DNA of 64,000 nt, taken from Virgibacillus proomii (GTDB lineage: Bacteria > Bacillota > Bacilli > Bacillales > Amphibacillaceae). The stretch's first letter is position 1, and every line of letters starts with the position of its first letter. Both the position numbers and the translations under genes were made by a program. Below are positions 52,224-60,954 of this stretch, in pieces. Under the pieces are notes generated by a model that ran no database searches, was not told where the DNA came from, and worked only from the letters and a program-made list of their open reading frames with translations. The DNA lies in the NCBI RefSeq assembly GCF_900162615.1, contig NZ_FUFN01000009.1, positions 169,176-233,175 on the forward strand, in the 5' to 3' direction.

Positions 52224-52572
52224 TATGCTCCTCCTAAATTTATCCAACCCTAATAAGGGTCCTCCGGCTATCCTCTATTTTATATAATAGTAGATATTTA
52301 TCACTCTACTGTAATTATCGCAAAATGGGGTGTTTTAGGCAATTCCCACCTTTAGATATGGCTACACCTACTATATCAGACACTTATGTGTTCATTTTCT
52401 ATTCTGTGTTGTTCCTCACTTATTTGGAAAACGGAAGCCTTACGAATTTCCCATCTAATTAAGGTAACATATCATACCGAATGGAAATCTTCTATCATTT
52501 CCTTTTATATGACCAAAAGGGTAAAATTCACAATCAGCCATAAAATTGGAAAACAAAAAACACATAGACCCA
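52224..52572. other. Gene-free upstream region of the hsd operon
   Basis: Holds the presumed hsdM promoter. I see no palindromic operator, RNA gene or coding frame with a ribosome site. Confidence 0.3.
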
Positions 52573-52908
52573 TTAATCTATGTGCACATCAAGTATATTC
52601 TCCAGCAATATTTCGGTAGAATCTGCGTCGTTCAGCTCTAAATACTTTTGCAATGAATCAACCTTTTGTAGCTTGCCATTAATCTTATGAAAATCATGCT
52701 CTTCATAATAATCAATAGATACATTCAAGTCGTTTGTAATCGCCAACTGTAACTTTAAACTAATTTCATTCATTTGTTGCTCATCCAATATCGGTTTTGT
52801 CTTATATTCCTTTTCCTTCCACATTTGTTTTAACATATTTATGTGTTCAGGCATCATTATTGATGTCCATTTGATATTTCCTCTATCATTTAACATTTTA
52901 TTCTCCAC
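52573..52908 (-). CDS. YolD-like protein
   Basis: 111 residues of the YolD family: RGNIKWTSIMMPEHINMLKQMW at the N-terminus and LDEQQMNEISLKLQLA then DYYEEHDFHKINGKLQKVD, the usual small beta domain. YolD proteins often accompany UvrX-type Y-family polymerases and lie in SOS-related or mobile regions. No polymerase gene is adjacent. Function unproven. Confidence 0.85.
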   Translation of the reverse strand: MENKMLNDRGNIKWTSIMMPEHINMLKQMWKEKEYKTKPILDEQQMNEISLKLQLAITNDLNVSIDYYEEHDFHKINGKLQKVDSLQKYLELNDADSTEILLENILDVHID

Positions 52909-53292
52909 CTTTTACAAACAAATATCATATACGTTAGCCACAGAAAAACAGAAAACATATGTTCCTATTTTAACAGGAAGAAAGAAGATAAACAAGTACA
53001 CTTCGATATGAGTAATGCCATTTTCACCCCTGCTGTAAATAAGGCTTTTCCTCAATAGTACCCGACCTAGATGAGTCACTATGCTTCTTTATTATCAAAT
53101 ATTTTTCACTGACGGGCACCTAACCTTATTGCTGATCAGCATGTTAACGTTAACTTGTAGGTAATAAGGTTTCTTCTGTTCCGTGACAATTAGTTAGTTA
53201 ACTGGTGTCTGGCTTAGTTGTTCTTTTTAAGAGTCACTCATCATGGGGATTTTTATATTTGTGACTGCCGAAACCTTATTTTCGACATATAT

Positions 53293-53327
53293 TATATAGG
53301 GTTAAGATTAGGCAATCCTGATTTTAA
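53293..53327 (+). repeat. 35-bp direct repeat, copy A
   Basis: Shares TATATAGGGTTAAGATTAGG and then CAATCCTGAT(T/A)TTAA with copy B at 53711-53745. Only one or two bases differ over 35. Confidence 0.85.
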
Positions 53328-53694
53328 TATTCAATGAGTAATGGAATTTTGTGCAGCAAATTACCGGACACTGCGTTGATTAACAATAAATTTATATAAG
53401 GAACAGTATTTGTACCTTATTCGAACCGTTTCAAGCACCCTTTGCAATTCCTTGTTTCTAACTTTCGTCAATCGTAAATAATTGTGTCCCAAAATGGGAC
53501 CAATGTGGCTCTTATATATATATATTGATTCCCTTCATCTAATGTATTTTTACTTTTTCCCATAATTCTCCCCTATAGTGCTATCTTCGATTCATCCTCA
53601 ATCAGCTCGACTAGAGGATTCCAACAACGGGTTCCTAATTTAATCTAGCAGTTCTACTGACTGTCACTTTCAAGGGAATTTTATTATTAGGACA

Positions 53695-53726
53695 ATCTTA
53701 ACCCTATATATATATAGGGTTAAGAT
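53695..53726. repeat. 32-bp perfect palindrome
   Basis: Reads ATCTTAACCCTATATA and its exact reverse complement around a TA centre. Its right half is the start of copy B. Its left half is an inverted copy of the same motif, so two ends of a small element may abut here. Confidence 0.85.
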
Positions 53727-53745
53727 TAGGCAATCCTGATATTAA
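53711..53745 (+). repeat. 35-bp direct repeat, copy B
   Basis: Second copy of the block at 53293-53327; its first half is also the right arm of the palindrome. Confidence 0.85.
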
Positions 53746-53828
53746 GACAATATTCCGACTAATTATAAGAAAATAAAACTACTAGATTAGAATTCATGCC
53801 TACATCTAGTAGTTTTCCAAATTTGTAT

Positions 53829-54113
53829 CTAATTTGATTCCCTGTTTAACTTTTCTTTCGCAATATACTTTTCCAAGTATAAGTTTATCTCTTCTGAAGT
53901 AAAGCCCATTGCTTCAGTCATAAACCTTATTCTAGTTCCAATTTCCGGTTTTCTTTTGTGTGCTTCGATCCTATACACATAGCTCGGGCTAATCGAAACA
54001 ATTTCTGCCATGTCTTGAAGTGTTAACCCGCTTTTTACCCTGAACTCTTTTACAGTTTTACCAAAGTCCTCTACCAACTGATCTACCAGCATTATTTTCT
54101 CCTCGTTATTCAT
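53829..54113 (-). CDS. Xre-family helix-turn-helix regulator
   Basis: 94 residues. The HTH domain reads VKEFRVKSGLTLQDMAEIVSISPSYVYRIEAHKRKPEI, a canonical Cro/C1-type fold, with a short helical tail. It is divergent from the gene at 54362 and could repress it. A phage- or plasmid-type regulator is likely in this setting. Confidence 0.88.
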   Translation of the reverse strand: MNNEEKIMLVDQLVEDFGKTVKEFRVKSGLTLQDMAEIVSISPSYVYRIEAHKRKPEIGTRIRFMTEAMGFTSEEINLYLEKYIAKEKLNRESN

Positions 54114-54361
54114 TCCTAAATTCCTCCTAATCTATTGGATGTCTCCAATCCCTGATTTATTTTGTTTACTCTTTATACTAGACTTCATTTCCCAAGTTAT
54201 AACCGATAGAAAGGGTATTTATTGCTATAGATTAATCCCGAAAGAGTCTTTAATTTATCTACAGTAAAACCACATTTATGTACCTAAATGGAATATTTTA
54301 TTCAGAGATATCTAATATAAAGTATAGTAAATTTCATCAAAGAGTAAGGAAGTGATACAGA

Positions 54362-54892
54362 ATGACCACAGAAGAATTTATGGGTCTATCAATGAATGAC
54401 AAGGTACGTACAGTTAATAAAATGCTAGAAAAGGAGGAGAAAGATCATTTAAAGAAGGTGAGCGAGAAGATCGGTATCCCATACAGTGCCTTCACAAAAC
54501 TTATGAGGGATAACGGTAATTTCCAATATAACCAGACTACCAAAAAATACGAGAAACTGATGAGTTTGGAAGAGTACGAGGTATATATTGACTCAGTAGA
54601 GAAACTAGATAAAAGTGAAAAGCCAAATGAAACATTACGGTTTATAGAAGATCATTTGGGTGAAATAAAACGTCTATTAGGCGACCATGAGAACCAATTA
54701 ATCATAAACCCAATTGTTTACAATCCAGCCTCTAAAACAATTAACAAATCCTTTCAGGTCAACGCTGATATCTATAATCAGTTCTCCAAATTATGTACTA
54801 GACAATTTCCACATCTTCGCCAAAGAGATATCATCAGTATGAGTCTACTAGAATTTATCAGAAAGTACGAAGAAGCCCCTTCTGAGAATTAA
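54362..54892 (+). CDS. Putative DNA-binding protein of a mobile region
   Basis: 176 residues. The N-terminal half has an HTH-like segment (KVSEKIGIPYSAFTKLMRDNGNFQYN). The C-terminal part (KSFQVNADIYNQFSKLC ... QRDIISMSLLEFIRKYE) resembles an extended ribbon-helix-helix domain. AAGGAAGTG precedes the ATG by about 6 bases. It may act as a plasmid-type partition or regulatory protein. No confident family. Confidence 0.6.
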   Translation: MTTEEFMGLSMNDKVRTVNKMLEKEEKDHLKKVSEKIGIPYSAFTKLMRDNGNFQYNQTTKKYEKLMSLEEYEVYIDSVEKLDKSEKPNETLRFIEDHLGEIKRLLGDHENQLIINPIVYNPASKTINKSFQVNADIYNQFSKLCTRQFPHLRQRDIISMSLLEFIRKYEEAPSEN

Positions 54893-54925
54893 CTAAGGGG
54901 CTCCTACATCTTATACAGAATAAAA

Positions 54926-55279
54926 TTAGCTCTCTGTATATCTATTGACTGTGATTGAATACCGATAGATTTCAATATCGTTGTCAATAAATCCTCGCCT
55001 TCTTGCAGCCAACAACGTTTGATACATATTTTCTCGCCCCACAACATTGTCTGTATGTATATAGATCCTGTTTGCTCTTAATCCATTCTCACACATATAC
55101 TTAACCAAATCGTATCCAGTTGGTAAAAGATCTCCCTCTTCATCTACTCCTAAGTCATGGTCTAGAGAAAGCATATGGACAGTGTTTTGTTCCATTATGG
55201 AGATAGCATGTTCTATTGTTCTTGCCCCTTTAAAACCTATAGGTATGTCTCGTAGATCATCAGATAAATGTTGAGCCAT
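54926..55279 (-). CDS. Cyclic-phosphate receiver-like (cREC) domain, 5' end frameshifted
   Basis: About 117 residues reading DDLRDIPIGFKGARTIEHAI, LSLDHDLGVDEEGDLLPTGY, IYIHTDNVVGRENMY and ARRRGFIDN. This is the receiver-like domain proposed to handle cyclic phosphates in RNA. The usual start (xxNIYLDDLRDxP) is present but split: NIYL lies in the upstream ankyrin frame and DDLRDIP in this one, so a base was lost near 55268. The ATG at 55277-55279 could give a near-full protein but has a poor ribosome site. Confidence 0.7.
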   Translation of the reverse strand: MAQHLSDDLRDIPIGFKGARTIEHAISIMEQNTVHMLSLDHDLGVDEEGDLLPTGYDLVKYMCENGLRANRIYIHTDNVVGRENMYQTLLAARRRGFIDNDIEIYRYSITVNRYTES

Positions 55280-55629
55280 CCATACTTTTGAAACAGATCT
55301 AAAACATCTGATTGAACATTTCGATCCCAACCGAAATAAGCACGATCCATACATGTAGAAATGACTTTGGCATCATGTTTTAATAAAAGCTCAGCAACTT
55401 CCGTAAACCCAAAGTACGAGGAAATTTCAAGAGGTGTTCTACCCAATTTATCTTCTCTGTTTACATCTGCACCACTTTCAATTAATAGCTTCGTAAATTC
55501 CATGTTCCCCATGTATACAGACCAATAAAGTAAACTCTGTCCTTGAATCTCTTCATTGGCATCATGTTTATTCAAATACTTCCCCAGTGCTTCGATATCA
55601 TTATTTTGTAACAACTTAAAGTAGTTCAT
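55237..55629 (-). CDS. Ankyrin-repeat protein running into the receiver domain
   Basis: 130 residues with three ankyrin repeats: IQGQSLLYWSVYMGNMEFTK, KLGRTPLEISSYFGFTEVAE and a degenerate third. It ends FQKYGWLNIYL followed by an out-of-frame tail. Since LNIYL is the proper start of the receiver domain downstream, the ancestral gene was either a fusion of ankyrin and receiver or two genes joined at this point. Ankyrin repeats mediate protein binding. Confidence 0.75.
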   Translation of the reverse strand: MNYFKLLQNNDIEALGKYLNKHDANEEIQGQSLLYWSVYMGNMEFTKLLIESGADVNREDKLGRTPLEISSYFGFTEVAELLLKHDAKVISTCMDRAYFGWDRNVQSDVLDLFQKYGWLNIYLMIYETYL

Positions 55630-55701
55630 AACCTCACCTCGATCAAATGATTGTTGTAGGAAACAAAGAAGTAGGGTACCTAATATCTTTCAGTTTTACT
55701 T

Positions 55702-55827
55702 AAACTTTGGATGTTGGTTTCGTGAGTTACTGCAGTTTGCAGTAAACTTTGGACTACCCTTCCGTTACTTCGTGCAGATTTAATGAAACTTTGGCAGTCA
55801 TCGCCGTTACTTCGTGCAGTTTTACTA
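55702..55827. repeat. 42-bp tandem repeat, three units
   Basis: Units start at 55702, 55744 and 55786, exactly 42 bases apart. Each begins AAACTTTGG and contains GTTACTTCGTGCAG(T/A)TTT or a variant (first unit GTTACTGCAGTTT). Flanking traces suggest a partial further unit on the left. It lies between the ankyrin gene and the DUF1385 gene and contains no ORF of note. Confidence 0.85.
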
Positions 55828-55855
55828 GTAAAAGTTAAACATGACTAAGGCAGTT

Positions 55856-56596
55856 TCAAGTTTCAATATTTCCCCTGATTTCTTCCTTTTCTAGTTCTCT
55901 AAGTGCCGCTATTGCAACCAATAAATGTTTTTCATTAGGCTTTGATGTGTAGAGGACATATTGTGTAATTTTGCCAATTATTAATATGAGGCTCCAAATT
56001 ACTTTTGGTTCACTTCTCCAAAGCTCATAGCCTATACTCCATGCTACTAGAATCAACCAAGGAGTATCTCCAAAAACTAAAAATAGAATAACGAAACATA
56101 TGAAGAAAGAAATGATTAGATTTGTTCCACAATCTTTATGTACCCTCGATTGATTCTTTATATAATCTAATGTTAGATTTAGACTCTTATCATAAGTATT
56201 AGCACACATGTGTTCCGCAGCGTGATACTTACTCACGGAACTTAGCTTAATAATTAAACCTGCTATAATGAGTACGCTACATAACAGTACCAATCTATTG
56301 CTTGGGATGAGGTACAATAGACCAACACTGGTTTTTTCATTGAAAAACACTCGCATCAATAGCAATACAATCGTCACAAATAAAAATAACTTCCAAGACT
56401 CAATTACCGTCTCGACTATCAAATTAAATGAGCGAACGAAAGGTACTTTAGATAGAACTTTAATTATTTTCAAGTCTTCTTTCTTACGTTCAGTTACTGT
56501 TATGATTTTTCCCCCCTTTAATCGTGCTACCGATCGGTACCTTTCCCCTGTAAAACTTACAGAATTAAATCCTGCTTTACCTCCATATATCTTCAA
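55856..56596 (-). CDS. DUF1385/YqhQ-like membrane protein
   Basis: 246 residues. The start IYGGKAGFNSVSFTGERYRSVARL matches the GGxAVxNGVxxRGxxxxAVAxR opening of the YqhQ family. VPFVRSFNLIVETVIESW follows. Three to four transmembrane helices are present, and the hallmark YHAAEHMCANTYDK plus SRVHKDCGTNLI lies between them. It is shorter than chromosomal YqhQ (about 320), so it is a diverged accessory copy. Function unknown. Confidence 0.8.
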   Translation of the reverse strand: MKIYGGKAGFNSVSFTGERYRSVARLKGGKIITVTERKKEDLKIIKVLSKVPFVRSFNLIVETVIESWKLFLFVTIVLLLMRVFFNEKTSVGLLYLIPSNRLVLLCSVLIIAGLIIKLSSVSKYHAAEHMCANTYDKSLNLTLDYIKNQSRVHKDCGTNLIISFFICFVILFLVFGDTPWLILVAWSIGYELWRSEPKVIWSLILIIGKITQYVLYTSKPNEKHLLVAIAALRELEKEEIRGNIET

Positions 56597-56628
56597 TTTG
56601 AATCCCTCCTAAAATCAAATGATACAAC

Positions 56629-56889
56629 CTATCGTGAAGAGTTATCTTCCGAAGGTCTTTTTAAAAATTGAATATTTACCATGTCATAGCCATCCTTCAC
56701 ACCCCTAGTAAAAACATGTATGTCTAGTACATCCATTCCCTGCTTTTCAATTTTTTTCCAGATATCTATATATTTATCAATATCTGATGCACTACAATTC
56801 AATGAGGTACTAGTTGTACCTACCCACTTCCAATCTTCTGGAGACTGCATTTTGATAATATAATTCTTTTGCTCATTAGTTTCCTCCAC
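56629..56889 (-). CDS. Hypothetical 86-residue protein
   Basis: Soluble small protein with MQSPEDWKWVGTTSTSLNC and VLDIHVFTRGVKDGYDMVN. It starts at GTG 56889 and lies 37 bases downstream of the Xre gene. A decayed copy of the same gene occurs at 58520-58672, beside a decayed copy of the Xre gene, so the two form a duplicated unit. No family recognised. Confidence 0.6.
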   Translation of the reverse strand: MEETNEQKNYIIKMQSPEDWKWVGTTSTSLNCSASDIDKYIDIWKKIEKQGMDVLDIHVFTRGVKDGYDMVNIQFLKRPSEDNSSR

Positions 56890-56926
56890 CTTATATTTTT
56901 AATAATACAAAGCTAACTTTGAAAAG

Positions 56927-57328
56927 TTATTTACTTAAAATATCACTTTCATCTACATTAAAAAATTCTGCAATCATTCGGTGAATCCTAATCACTATTT
57001 GCTTCTCAACCTCCTGTGATAGGTTCCTTTTATCAACAAAAGAAAGAGATTTTTGCAGATTTGTATTTCTGTTGATCACTTTTCTTACTCGCAACGGGAT
57101 TTGACCTGATTTTCTAAATAAAATATCTTGATCTACTTTATAAAGTTGGGAAAACTCTATAACTAACTTATCTGTGGGTTTTCGAAGATTTCTTTCAAGT
57201 TGTGAGACATAATTTATCGAAAGATCCAATCTCTCAGCTACCTGGGCAAGAGTTAAACCTCTTTTTTCTCTTAATTCCCGTATATAAATTCCAAATTCCA
57301 TATTTTTTAAACCGTGTTTATTACTCAT
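56927..57328 (-). CDS. Xre-family helix-turn-helix regulator
   Basis: 133 residues. The HTH is IRELREKRGLTLAQVAERLDLSINYVSQLERNLRKPTDKL, followed by a helical C-terminus (VEKQIVIRIHRMIAEFFNVDES). GGGTGG precedes the ATG at 57326-57328. A U-tailed hairpin (57414-57443) lies about 90 bases upstream on the same strand, as leader attenuator or terminator of an earlier gene. A decayed duplicate lies at 58690-59105. Confidence 0.9.
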   Translation of the reverse strand: MSNKHGLKNMEFGIYIRELREKRGLTLAQVAERLDLSINYVSQLERNLRKPTDKLVIEFSQLYKVDQDILFRKSGQIPLRVRKVINRNTNLQKSLSFVDKRNLSQEVEKQIVIRIHRMIAEFFNVDESDILSK

Positions 57329-57410
57329 TCGAACCACCCTTAAATTAAATTTTCACCATTAATGTTTGCCTCTCATTTATACCAACGACTATAAACACTA
57401 GTAACAAAAT

Positions 57411-57443
57411 AAAAAACTCGTCCCCTTGTTAGGAAACGAGTTT
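57411..57443 (-). terminator. Terminator/attenuator upstream of xre
   Basis: AAACTCGT (minus 57443-57436) pairs with ACGAGTTT (57421-57414), then TTTATTTTG. The rest of the gap 57444-57753 shows no gene. Confidence 0.75.
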
Positions 57444-57753
57444 AAAGATACTATTCTAATTTTGGAATACAAGTAGTTTCTGTTCACTTGAAACACCATT
57501 TGTGTATTTATTATTATCTTGTATTATAAATTAGCTCCATTTAATAATCAATCATTATCTTTAATAGCGGAAACCAGAATACTTTTACCCTGTTTCTCCA
57601 TATTCCCACATTTTGATTCAAGATGTATTTTGCTTATACCTCTTCAAGTGGTTTTATTGCTGACATATTGCATTTAACGCCGTGTGATTGGAGTAGCAGG
57701 ATGAATGCTTATAAATAAGAACAATGAAAAATTACTCTTGATCGCCAATCCTC

Positions 57754-58017
57754 TTATAAAAATCTAACTTGATTACGAACTCTCGCTCTAACAATAAGAT
57801 CCTCAGCAGAAACGTGAGAAAAATATCTTTGACCGTATTCCTCCCAAACATCTTCAACAATAATTGCATACTCATTTATGTCTTTTATAATAATCACTTG
57901 TCCTTTTTGTAGTTCTTTATCTGTTTCAATTAAAGTACCGTCATCCCTATCCATTCGATAACGAAATACCTCTTCAAAGTCATCAAACGTTTTATGGATT
58001 TCGTGATATAATAACAA
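57754..58017 (-). CDS. Hypothetical protein, second gene of a pair
   Basis: 87 residues. TTG 58017 follows GGAAGGAG by about 8 bases. The sequence KGQVIIIKDINEYAIIVEDVWEEYGQRYF suggests a small beta-barrel. It lies 6 bases after the upstream gene's stop. No family recognised. Confidence 0.6.
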   Translation of the reverse strand: MLLYHEIHKTFDDFEEVFRYRMDRDDGTLIETDKELQKGQVIIIKDINEYAIIVEDVWEEYGQRYFSHVSAEDLIVRARVRNQVRFL

Positions 58018-58023
58018 ATGAAT

Positions 58024-58461
58024 CTACTCCTTCCTACTTTCATAATATGGATTACATTTACACCTTCTAAATAATTTGAATAACCCAAAAGGACCATTCT
58101 GCATCTGCTGCAATTCTTCAATAATCCTCTCATTTTTCTCCCGTAGTTTCCTTGTATGATGAGATTCAGGAATCTTGGGTATTTTAACATTCACTCTTTT
58201 ATATATAGAATTTGGTATACGATCCTCTAAACTGTTGTACTTACTTTGATTTATTGGCTTTTCCCGGATGGAACGAAACCACTCTGCACCCTGCTTCTTT
58301 GCCTCATCAGGTGAATGTTGCTGAAATTGAGTAATCATGATGGATTTAATCTGCTTAATTTGTTCCATGGATAAACCCATTTCTCTGCATGTTAAAAGCA
58401 TATACCCTACTGCTTGTTCTTCATCCATTCTGTTATTAGAACATAAATCACCCTTAGTCAT
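58024..58461 (-). CDS. Hypothetical protein, first gene of a pair
   Basis: 145 residues, helical and basic, with an N-terminal EEQAVGYMLLTCREMGLSMEQ and a Lys/Arg-rich RKLREKNERIIEELQQMQ coiled segment. The Cys-rich end RRCKCNPYY could bind metal. GAGAGGATGG lies upstream. No family recognised; it appears with its neighbour as a small operon between the two Xre copies. Confidence 0.6.
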   Translation of the reverse strand: MTKGDLCSNNRMDEEQAVGYMLLTCREMGLSMEQIKQIKSIMITQFQQHSPDEAKKQGAEWFRSIREKPINQSKYNSLEDRIPNSIYKRVNVKIPKIPESHHTRKLREKNERIIEELQQMQNGPFGLFKLFRRCKCNPYYESRKE

Positions 58462-58519
58462 ACTGAGCCATCCTCTCTGTTAATTGTTGTTTAATACTTG
58501 CTTAATGTCGTACACTAAT

Positions 58520-58672
58520 CCATTCCCTGCATTTCAATTTTATTTTCCAGATATTTATCTATTTATCAACAACTAAAGCACTAAACATCAATAAGGTTGT
58601 CCCTGCCCACTTCCAATCTTCAGTCGATTCTTGATAATATCAATTCTTCTGCTCATTTAGTTTACCTCCACC
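58520..58672 (-). pseudogene. Decayed duplicate of the 86-residue gene
   Basis: Aligns by eye with 56629-56889 through GAAGATTGGAAGTGGG, GATAAATAxATAxATATCTGG and the GGTGGAGG ribosome region, but with deletions and frameshifts throughout. Confidence 0.7.
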
Positions 58673-58689
58673 TTTTTGATATATATATA

Positions 58690-59105
58690 ATAATGAGAAA
58701 CTAGTCTTTAAAAGTTATTCACTTAAAATACCACCTTCATCTTCATTTAAAGATGTTGCAATCATACGGTGAATCTCAATCATTATTTGATTCTCTTCCT
58801 CCTGAAATAGGTTACTTTTATCAACAAAAGAAAGGGACTTTTGCAGATTTATACTCCTGGTGATTACTTTTCTTACTCACAACGGTATTAGATCAATAAA
58901 ATATCTTCCTCAACTTTATTGAGCTGGGATAACTGTATAACTACCTTATCTGTTGGTTTTCGAAGATCTCTTTCTAGTAATAAGACATAATTTATCGTAA
59001 CATCCAACCTCCAGCTACTTGGGCAAGAGTTAGACCTCTTTTCCTCTTAATTCTCGTATATATGCTCCAAACTCCTCATTTTTTAAATCATGTATATTAT
59101 TCATT
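58690..59105 (-). pseudogene. Decayed duplicate of the xre gene
   Basis: Matches 56927-57337 along its length (for example the regions encoding QIVIRIHRMIAEFF and LSFVDKRNL), with several small deletions that break the frame within the helix-turn-helix. Its upstream hairpin terminator at 59184-59210 is also duplicated. No gene is seen in 59211-59517. Confidence 0.75.
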
Positions 59106-59174
59106 CGATCCACCTCCTGAAGTAAATTTTCATCAATAATGTTTGCCTCTCTTTTATACCAGTGACTATAGGCA

Positions 59175-59210
59175 AAAAAAAAACCGCATTTCCTCTTGAT
59201 TAGGATGCGA
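59175..59210 (-). terminator. Terminator upstream of the decayed xre copy
   Basis: CGCAT (minus 59209-59205 side) pairs with ATGCG (59189-59185) with extra inner pairs, followed by a run of ten Ts. It is the counterpart of 57411-57443. Confidence 0.65.
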
Positions 59211-59517
59211 GTTTTTTAAAATATATTAATATATTTTTAGACTTATTTATACAGATCATTTTGATCCCCACTTTTTCCAAATACTATGTTAATGCCAATT
59301 ATAATTGACCATTTTTCAGTAATCAAGTATATGTACGGAGTATTCCTTTAGACTAATTATGAAAAACCCCAATACTATCAAATACGCTTTATATTAACAA
59401 AATAGAGTGTTCAATAATCTTCGATATCTGCTCGTCTTAGTAATCACGACTTAGTATTTGTGTGATAATAAGGTTTGACAATATTGAAGAAATATATCTC
59501 TTTGATTTCCACTTATG

Positions 59518-60954
59518 TTAAAGACTTATATCTTTATGGGTTCTTCCAATTTTAATTGAGTATATTGCAGATCTCGAGCAGCCCATATCTGTAGCAATTT
59601 TTCCTACTGCTATTCCCTGCGATAAATGAGATTTTATTAATTTTACTTCATCTTTCGAAAACCTTCTATATTTAGGGGGATTATCCTGCTTTTGGTATTT
59701 TAGTATATACAGTACTTTCTCTTTTTTTCTCCGCATACCAAAGGTATTATTTTGGTTGTACAAAAGATGACACAGAAGGTAAACACTCTCTTTATTTCCT
59801 ACAGATAAATAATACTTACCACTTTCCTCTTCAAACCCAGTACCACCAGTAATGCCATATTCCTTTCTCAAGTATTCACATAGAGCATCTCTAAAATCAA
59901 GGGATGCAGTATAAAAAACTAATCTAAATTGCTTAGTTTTATAAACTCCCTTACTATTTTTTTGTTGTTGAATGATTACCGAACCATCACCATCAAATAC
60001 CCCCCTTAAAAAGTCTCCTATAAACTCTTTAGGGATCTTAGGAAAAGATAAAGTCTTGGATTTCCCCTCAACTAATCCCCACTTATTCAGTATTTGTGCA
60101 ACCATGTAATTTTGAAATTGAATACCATACATTTTCTTTCTTCCATGAATCTTTTTGCCATTCACCTTTCCGCCTTGTCTTGGTTTTCTAATTGTAATTG
60201 CACCAGTATAACCTATCACCTTCGCTACATGTTCAATTACATCCTTATCAGCCATTTCAATTCCTATTTTATTTCCTGACCTCCATCCATCAGTTAGTAA
60301 TACACCTAACACATAGAAAAAGGAGGAAGAAAATGTTAGAAAAAAACTCAAATTTACCTTAGATTCTCTAAGACTTCTAATTTTATTGGCCTCTGTTTTA
60401 CCTCTTGATTTAATTCCATAAATACTCATTAAATAACTAATACTCCTAGAGTTAACATTGTATTCTTTTGCTATTTCTGCTTGGCTCTTTTGCTCTATTA
60501 TATAAAGATAATAAAGGTCATCCTTTGAAATTTTTTCTTGAAGTGGCCTCTTTCTATTTTGATGTTTCTGCTTTCTTGGGATGCCGTACTTTCTTAATAG
60601 ATAATTAATATGTTGCCTGGTTACTTCCTTTCCTAATGATTCGGCAATTTTTGCACTACTCATATTTTTTACCACATACAACTTATATAGCTTTTCCTTC
60701 GGCATGATCTTATTGAAATTGTGATGTTTTCTACCAGTACATATATCACATAACTTTTCCCCTTTTTCTATTCTCCTAGAGAAAGTTCTTGTACTAATTT
60801 CTTGTGGAGGGTGTATTTCGTTTGGGCAGTTAATAATAAAATGAGTAGCCTTCTTACCCCTAATAATTTCCATAAGTTTGTACCCATCGCCATCGCCCAT
60901 TTTGCTTTCAACCAATGTCCGTGTCCATATAATAGTCATATATCCTTTATTCAT
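59518..60954 (-). CDS. Free-standing LAGLIDADG homing endonuclease with HTH domains
   Basis: 478 residues. A Cys-containing N-terminal region (KLCDICTGRKHHNF) is followed by two HTH segments (SSAKIAESLGKEVTRQHINYLLRKYG and SQAEIAKEYNVNSRSISYLM). Two LAGLIDADG helices, FYVLGVLLTDG and FLRGVFDGDG (the second with both acidic residues), come next, and a third HTH at the end (GIAVGKIATDMGCSRSAIYSI). It is not inside an obvious intron or intein. It could open at ATG 60954 (GGAG too close) or at ATG 60939 (AAAGG well spaced). It may cut a site in this island or act as a regulator. Confidence 0.8.
   Translation of the reverse strand: MNKGYMTIIWTRTLVESKMGDGDGYKLMEIIRGKKATHFIINCPNEIHPPQEISTRTFSRRIEKGEKLCDICTGRKHHNFNKIMPKEKLYKLYVVKNMSSAKIAESLGKEVTRQHINYLLRKYGIPRKQKHQNRKRPLQEKISKDDLYYLYIIEQKSQAEIAKEYNVNSRSISYLMSIYGIKSRGKTEANKIRSLRESKVNLSFFLTFSSSFFYVLGVLLTDGWRSGNKIGIEMADKDVIEHVAKVIGYTGAITIRKPRQGGKVNGKKIHGRKKMYGIQFQNYMVAQILNKWGLVEGKSKTLSFPKIPKEFIGDFLRGVFDGDGSVIIQQQKNSKGVYKTKQFRLVFYTASLDFRDALCEYLRKEYGITGGTGFEEESGKYYLSVGNKESVYLLCHLLYNQNNTFGMRRKKEKVLYILKYQKQDNPPKYRRFSKDEVKLIKSHLSQGIAVGKIATDMGCSRSAIYSIKIGRTHKDISL

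Larger units (their letters stand above)
52909..53828. other. Long gene-free region with repeats
   Basis: 920 bases without a supported gene. An AACCTTATT...AATAAGGTT dyad (about 53122-53172), a GTCCCATTTTGGGAC-like hairpin (about 53484-53502), a repeated 35-bp block and a 32-bp perfect palindrome are seen. It is probably a graveyard of small mobile sequences. Confidence 0.5.

Noticed and set aside
57930..58190. Minus-strand ORF of 86 codons overlapping two small genes.
   Set aside because: The two coupled genes it overlaps have ribosome sites and sensible spacing; this frame has none.
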